Assembly: GCA_009731375.1 (NCBI GenBank)
Contig: BJOX01000355.1
Coordinates: forward strand, 167,967 to 231,966
DNA from: Paulinella micropora
Lineage: Eukaryota; Cercozoa; Imbricatea; Euglyphida
Length of the DNA stretch: 64,000 nucleotides
Direction: 5' to 3'
Shown: positions 58,093 to 64,000 of the stretch, piece after piece
Layout: every line of letters begins with the position of its first letter
Numbering within the stretch: the first letter of the stretch is position 1
The notes under the pieces: generated by a model
Databases searched by the model: none
The model's input: the letters and a program-made list of their open reading frames with translations, nothing else
What the model was told of the DNA's origin: nothing
Translations under genes and position numbers: made by a program

Positions 58093-58275
58093 ACTATTAC
58101 GAACATAAATACACACATAAATCATTCGGCGGTCACGCAACAATGATGAATAATACACACATAAATCATTCCGGTCCCGCATCAGACACTAGCGTGTGTG
58201 TGTGTGTGTGTGTAGTGTGTGTGTGTGTGTGTATGTGTGTGTGTGTGTGTGTGTCTAGTGTTTGTGTGTGTATGT

Positions 58276-58325
<50 letters not shown>

Positions 58326-59093
58326 ACATGTGTGTCTGTCTGTCCCCAAATTTGAAAGAAAAACATGATTGGTGTGGGTGAAACTTGGTGCACTGTTATT
58401 TCAAAGAAAACTAATGCAAATAAGAAAATATTATCATTCCGGCTCAAGTCAGGTCTTGGAATGAGCCGGAAACATGAAATCACTAGCAATTCCTAGCTTT
58501 GCCTTCAGGCACACTGCGACAACTTTGGTAGTTCAAACGTAACAACACGCAAAGACATCGATGCATCTGCAGCGACAGAATGGTTTAGAAAACCAAAGCT
58601 AAGACACAACAACATTAGAATACTACTGTTTCAGAAGCTAGCATCCAACCTGCTGCATAGGTACACGCAAAAATTGAAAAAAACAACAACGATTCCTTCA
58701 ACTTTTTTGGTGCAGTACTTTTTTCTGACAAAAACTACCACAGCAAAAAACAACTCCATTCCGCCTCAAGTTAAGCTTTGGAAAGAACCGGAACTATGTT
58801 TTCGTGACTAATTTCGTTTTCCTCTCGTTGGATTAAGTGCACCAAAATGGTGTCCTCAACCTTGAAAACGATTTTTTCAACCGTCGCGCGATACCAAAAT
58901 CTGCCTGACTATTGCCAAATTTTGAAGGTTTCCGACTTCAAAAGTCTTTTTTCAAAGACTGCACCTTTTTCGAAATTTTGGGAACAGAATTTCGATTCGT
59001 AACCACTGCGATCTGTTGAGAAGACGTCTTCACGTTTCCGGTGGTCTGAACTTTCGTTCTTTCGACTTATCAAGTTTTGTTTCTGTTAGAGTG
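58093..59093. promoter_or_regulatory. divergent region between genes A and B
   Basis: About 1 kb with no coding sequence, presumably holding both promoters. It contains (GT)n at 58191-58340 and a 20-bp direct repeat, TACACACATAAATCATTC, near 58105 and 58153. Two similar phrases, CATTCCGGCTCAAGTCAGGTCTTGGAATG-like (58435) and CATTCCGCCTCAAGTTAAGCTTTGGAAAG-like (58758), look like a repeated control element. Confidence 0.5.
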
Positions 59094-59551
59094 ATGCCAA
59101 AGAACAAGAAGCAATCGGGCAATGTTGCCAAGTCGATCGAGACTGTGCGCATAAACCGGAAATTGGAACGGTTTCTTACAATCAATGGAGCCGATCCAAA
59201 TGAAAAAAAGTATATCCTGCCATTTTCGTCAGTTGTCATTCCTGAGGAAGTGTTCAGGCGATATGACCTCGCAGAAAAAGACCTTGCAACTTTGGCGCCC
59301 GGCCATTGATACTCCTACAAAAAAGGGCTCCTCGACAATGTGAACGCAACCGAATGGGATGATGGGCTGGGAGCCTCTGTCGCCGCACACAAAAGTGTTA
59401 GAAAGCAGACAATCTTTCTATCAGTTGAGGGTCCTCAGAAGAAGAAAACAAAGGATGTCGATCCAGATGGTGCCCCCAACCCCCCTCACCTCTACCCTCC
59501 CCTCTCCACACACACACACACACACACAGACAGAAACACACACACACACAG

Positions 59552-59586
<35 letters not shown>

Positions 59587-59649
59587 CACACAGACAGAAA
59601 CACACACACACAGACACACAGACACACACAGACACAGACACAGACACAG

Positions 59650-59680
<31 letters not shown>

Positions 59681-59715
59681 TACAGACACACACACACATA
59701 CAGACAGACACACAC

Positions 59716-59746
<31 letters not shown>

Positions 59747-61473
59747 CACAGACACATACACAGACAGAAACACACACACACACACATACACACACACAAA
59801 ACACAGACACACACAGACACACACAGACACACACACAGACAGACACACAGACAGACACACACACACAGACACACACACAGACAGACACAGACACACACAC
59901 ACACACACANNNNNNNNNNNNNNNNNNNNNNNNNNNNNNNNNNNNNNNNNNNNNNNNNNNNNNNNNNNNNNNNNNNNNNNNNNNNNNNNNNNNNNNNNNN
60001 NNNNNNNNNNNNNNNNNNNNNNNNNNNNNNNNNNNNNNNNNNNNNNNNNNNNNNNNNNNNNNNNNNNNNNNNNNNNNNNNNNNNNNNNNNNNNNNNNNNN
60101 NNNNNNNNNNNNNNNNNNNNNNNNNNNNNNNNNNNNNNNNNNNNNNNNNNNNNNNNNNNNNNNNNNNNNNNNNNNNNNNNNNNNNNNNNNNNNNNNNNNN
60201 NNNNNNNNNNNNNNNNNNNNNNNNNNNNNNNNNNNNNNNNNNNNNNNNNNNNNNNNNNNNNNNNNNNNNNNNNNNNNNNNNNNNNNNNNNNNNNNNNNNN
60301 NNNNNNNNNNNNNNNNNNNNNNNNNNNNNNNNNNNNNNNNNNNNNNNNNNNNNNNNNNNNNNNNNNNNNNNNNNNNNNNNNNNNNNNNNNNNNNNNNNNN
60401 NNNNNNNNNNNNNNNNNNNNNNNNNNNNNNNNNNNNNNNNNNNNNNNNNNNNNNNNNNNNNNNNNNNNNNNNNNNNNNNNNNNNNNNNNNNNNNNNNNNN
60501 NNNNNNNNNNNNNNNNNNNNNNNNNNNNNNNNNNNNNNNNNNNNNNNNNNNNNNNNNNNNNNNNNNNNNNNNNNNNNNNNNNNNNNNNNNNNNNNNNNNN
60601 NNNNNNNNNNNNNNNNNNNNNNNNNNNNNNNNNNNNNNNNNNNNNNNNNNNNNNNNNNNNNNNNNNNNNNNNNNNNNNNNNNNNNNNNNNNNNNNNNNNN
60701 NNNNNNNNNNNNNNNNNNNNNNNNNNNNNNNNNNNNNNNNNNNNNNNNNNNNNNNNNNNNNNNNNNNNNNNNNNNNNNNNNNNNNNNNNNNNNNNNNNNN
60801 NNNNNNNNNNNNNNNNNNNNNNNNNNNNNNNNNNNNNNNNNNNNNNNNNNNNCCACCACTTCGACCTCGCCGACGACCACCACTTCGACCTCGCCGACGA
60901 CCGCCACTTCGACCTCGCCGACGACCACCACGTCGACCTCGACGACGACCACCACTTCGACCTCGCCGACGACCACCACGTCGATCTCGCCGACGACCAC
61001 CACTTCGACCTCGCCGACGACCACCACGTCGACCTCGACGACGACCACCACTTCGACCTCGACGACGACCACCACGTCGACCTCGACGACGACCACCACT
61101 TCGACCTCGACGACGACCACCACTTCGATCTCGCCGTCGGCGACTATAGCAGGTGGGGATGAGCAGTTGCAGGAATGCGAACCAGGCAAAATAAGAGTTT
61201 GGCAAAGGGATGGCATCTTCAAATATGCTTCGGGCAAGAAATGGCAGGATTGATATGCTAAGATTGCTGAGCATTCACATTTCAGAAATTATTTACTTGT
61301 ATCTCATTCAGATTACTGCTCAAGTTCGTGACGGACTACAACAAGACGCGAGAGGGACCTTTGGTGCTCAACGTGCATCTAACGAAGTACCACGATTTTC
61401 TTCTGGGATGCAAGACTTTGATTGAGACGTGCGAGGGCGAAACGGGGACCGCTCCTGGGTTCCTTTCTTTCTT

Positions 61474-61556
<83 letters not shown>

Positions 61557-63086
61557 ATATCTTCTCAGATGATTTACACATTATTGTGCAGAAAACTGTT
61601 ATCTGTGTACCATGTTGCTAGGATAGTCTTCGTGTTTCCTCCGGACTGGCGGCGCAAGAGCGTGCCTGACTGTTTCCGAGGTCTAAAGCTTAGTTCTATT
61701 TATTACCATCCACCCCTTGTCTCATGTAGTCTAAATAGTTTCTTTTTGTAATCCGCAACGTGGCAAGCAAGGGCGATGGGGTGGCCGACAGCCTGCAAGC
61801 CCAATTATTGGGGACCTTCATGTTCAATTACAAGTTCTCTTGCCTTCTGGATGATTCAACGTTGGACTGGGACAAGCAGATTTCGCCGACATTCGTTCCT
61901 TACATCGGGGACCCAACGGTGCCCCCGATTTTGAGGAAGTGGAGAAAGCTTGAGTATTTGCTCGCTGATGCAGAGATACAAGCTGCGGTAACTATATATT
62001 ATATTAATAGCTTGCTCATTGATAATACCTGCGTGCCCACCTTTGTCTACCCTTTTTGTTCCTTTTTTTTTTTTTTTATTTTTAAGTCCAAGCGCCTGTC
62101 CAATGCGGCTACAGCGCTTCCTCGGGCTTCTGCAGGAAGAAGAAGCTCAAAGTTGGTCAGTCATCCTCATATATGATTCCAACCGCACTCGCATGCAGTG
62201 TCACGACCTATATTACTTTTTTGAAAGAAAGCGTTGAAGGGATGGACGCCGACGAGGAGGAAGACGAGGACGTAGTGGAGGAGGCCAAGCCGACGGCCAA
62301 GCCTAGCAAGAAATCCAAGGGCTCCAAAAAAGGTAAACCTCTAATATATTATCAAACATGTTGTCAAATCGGTTTGTCTTTGTGATGTCTGTCTTGCAAT
62401 TGTTACTAGAACCAGAAGTAAGCTCGGAGCAGCCAAATGTCACCTTCTTAATCGTTTCAATTGTGCCCTTCCTTTCGCAATCCGGATCCTTTATATGTAA
62501 AACTATTTCTGTAAATGCGTGATAGGTTGGAAACAGCCCTGCGCCTGAAGCGATCCCGCAGGAGCAAAAAGTGGTACCGGGCATGCTCGACGCAATGAAC
62601 AAGCAGATGCAACAACAGACCGCATTGTTTGAACAGTTGCTGATTCACAAAAAACAAGAACAAATGAAGAAAGACAGACCAGAGAGAAATAAGAACACTC
62701 CAGAGACAAACCAAGACAACACATCCAAAGAAGAAAAAGGAAAAGGAAAAAGCAAATGCAAGCACGGCAAACAAGAAAAGGAAGAAGATGAACAAGAACA
62801 AGAAAGCGAAGAAGATGAACAAGAGGGGGAGTGTGGGGACTGTCATGAGGGTCAAAAGCCGAAGAAAAAATGCAAGAACAGTGCTAGCTCTCAGATGAAC
62901 AACATGAACACCATGCTTCAACGTATGTATGAGAGCCAGTTCCAGTGGAGTGGAATGGGAACGCCGATGCGGCGACAAACTTCCCATGCAAACTACAATA
63001 ACAGTCCCTTTCACAGCCCGCCTGAGTTTCGAAATCCTTACTTTGATTTTGCCCTAGCAACCATGGCTCTCCATCCAAAATATTAA
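59094..63086 (+). CDS. gene B: unrecognised acidic/coiled-coil protein (multi-exon)
   Basis: Starts [20 protein letters not shown] and continues to LAPGH, then an in-frame TGA (59307-59309), then [20 protein letters not shown] in the same frame. After a CA-repeat/gap region comes a Thr/Ser octapeptide repeat, [19 protein letters not shown], then exons with [24 protein letters not shown] (from about 61324), [20 protein letters not shown] to [18 protein letters not shown] (about 61755-61987), a Lys/Glu-rich piece ending SKKSKGSKK (about 62330), and a last exon (about 62530-63086) with [20 protein letters not shown] and a charged Lys/Glu tail. AATAAA at 63139-63144 is a likely poly(A) signal. 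Function is unknown; partner or DNA-binding protein of gene A is inferred from position only. Confidence 0.6.
59498..59909 (+). repeat. (CA)n/(CAGA)n array
   Basis: Over 400 bp of CA with CAGACA interruptions, truncated by a gap. Probably an intron of gene B; it happens to be open in several frames. Confidence 0.95.
59910..60852. other. assembly gap (943 N) inside gene B
   Basis: Unknown bases between the CA array and the 24-bp minisatellite; gene B continuity across it is not established. Confidence 0.99.
60853..61137 (+). repeat. 24-bp minisatellite encoding Thr/Ser repeats
   Basis: About twelve copies of CCACCACTTCGACCTCGCCG plus ACGA, with variants CGTCGACC and CGACGACG. In the gene B frame it encodes an eight-residue [12 protein letters not shown] unit, mucin-like. 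Every copy keeps the frame, which suggests it is translated. Confidence 0.9.
61462..61556 (+). repeat. (CTTT)n/(CT)n intronic tract
   Basis: Pyrimidine tract in a gene B intron, sense strand plus. Confidence 0.93.
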
Positions 63087-63138
63087 GGTACTAATTTAAT
63101 TATTCATTTGCTACATGTCATGAATTGTAATGTAATGT

Positions 63139-63144
63139 AATAAA
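63139..63144 (+). terminator. poly(A) signal candidate, gene B
   Basis: AATAAA 53 bp after the gene B stop codon, preceded by GTAATGTAATGTAATA repeats. Confidence 0.6.
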
Positions 63145-63410
63145 TGAAGATGTATTTCTACGTTTGTTTAGGCGCCTGCCAGAGAAAGTCGAATCGATGA
63201 CAAATCATATGCATTTATTTCATTGGACGTGACGCAGCGCACACGCTCGCGGAAGCTTCAGCGGAGGGCGGGGACCTTGAGCGCACGTTCCATCCGCTAG
63301 TGATTTATTTGCCTGCTTTTTATAAGAGTTCATTATATTTTAGCAAGAAAATAGCAGCTCTTTCGTGCCTTTTCAATGAGGAGGGCTGGGCGTCGTGGGG
63401 GACGGCGCAA
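63145..63410. other. spacer between gene B and right inverted repeat
   Basis: No gene seen. Contains a GC-richer segment and a C run at 63411-63423 that borders the inverted-repeat arm. Confidence 0.6.
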
Positions 63411-64000
63411 CCCCCCCCCCCCCTCGTTTGTCAGTGACAAGTAAGTAACTTTTGACTTGCCCTATCAAGCATTAAATGAAACAAAAGCTGCGCAAATTGT
63501 TTATCAAGAGAAACGTAACAAAGCGCCGTCATAATATAAACGTAGCATATAAAATCTTAGAAAAATCAGTACTATACACGGTAGTAGACCGGTCGCTTCT
63601 GGAAGTGAAGTCAAGTAGCTTTCCGATTACTTAAAACATGATTTAACATGATTTTAATACATTCTGCAAGCAGGGAAATGATTTCCCATCATTTCCCAGA
63701 TGTTTGGAAAAAATGTGTATGGACATGAAAAATTTCGGAAAATCGGGGATCCCCTAGTTGTCTGAATTTTTTGTTATAAGACTGTTGAGAGCATTAAAAA
63801 TGTCATCACCAGAAGAAGAAGCAGAGCATGTAGAAGAAGCAGAGCATGTAGAAGAAGATGAAGAGGAAGAGAATAAACAAGAAGATGAAGAGGAAGAGAA
63901 TGAACAAGAAGATGAAAACGACAGTGAGAGCAGAGATGACTCTGTCACAGATGAACACAAAGCAAAGAAAGGAGAGAAAGAAGTAGCAATAGACAAAGCT
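63411..64000 (+). repeat. right arm of long inverted repeat (runs off window)
   Basis: Reverse complement of 52222-52812. The arm reaches the last base of the window while still matching, so its true length exceeds 590 bp. It contains the same outward-reading acidic frame from 63801. Confidence 0.93.
63801..64000 (+). CDS. acidic frame in right inverted-repeat arm (partial)
   Basis: MSSPEEEAEHVEEAEHVEE and the following Glu/Asp-rich repeat, open to the window end and matching the left arm. It is the mirror copy of the frame at 52464-52222. Real expression is not shown. Confidence 0.4.

Overview
This is nuclear DNA of a eukaryote, most likely a unicellular alga or protist. Two conserved single-copy genes are split by many GT-AG introns, some under 50 nt. 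Long microsatellites and assembly gaps are everywhere. Roughly half the window is transposable elements. I cannot assign a species from sequence alone; an alveolate or other microalga is a guess.

Layout. 1-2010: tandem array of a tRNA-derived SINE-like unit with (ATT)n tracts, bounded by a direct repeat of about 210 bp. 2607-14741 (minus): VPS41, the HOPS/CORVET-type vacuolar-sorting subunit, from an acidic N-terminus through beta-propeller and clathrin-heavy-chain-repeat segments to a C-terminal RING-H2. Its introns are swollen by GATA, GAA, GA and GGGTAA-type arrays and by a GATA-flanked dispersed repeat. 14742-16056: divergent promoter region. 16057-23441 (plus): a P2B-type (PMCA/ACA-like) Ca2+-ATPase of about 1,070 residues that I can resolve into 26 exons. 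24737-34226 (minus): a nearly intact Ty3/gypsy retrotransposon with TG...CA LTRs, a 4-bp target duplication, two Gag reading frames and a 1,926-codon pol. 34728-42066 (plus): a decayed Ty1/copia element. 42724-45276 and 51913-52193 (plus): the gag-bearing part of a second copia-like element, split by a nested third copia element. 45277-51912 (minus): that nested copia, with 294-bp LTRs, a CACCC duplication and a MYND zinc finger in its polyprotein. 52222-52812 and 63411-64000: long near-identical inverted repeats enclosing about 10.6 kb with two divergent multi-exon genes, A (minus, 53070-58092) and B (plus, 59094-63086).

The most unusual object is the inverted-repeat-bounded segment. Gene A has an RNase-H-like motif series (FSFDM, then EYDGAGDN, then GHGHDGDDQDF) resembling transposase-derived DUF7869-type proteins, and ends in basic/RGG-like blocks plus a RanBP2-type zinc finger. 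Gene B is an unrecognised acidic, coiled-coil-like protein with a Thr/Ser repeat region. Together they look like a large autonomous DNA transposon with two divergent genes.

Three window-wide patterns stand out. Purine/pyrimidine-asymmetric repeats in introns nearly always have the pyrimidine strand as the sense strand, in four genes on both strands. The retroelements carry unusual zinc-binding modules in or next to Gag (CCCH, MYND, and a C-x8-C...FC-x2-H type). The gypsy element shows both a plausible -1 slip site and an in-frame UGA before pol. All exon boundaries are inferred by eye from GT/AG signals and family similarity.
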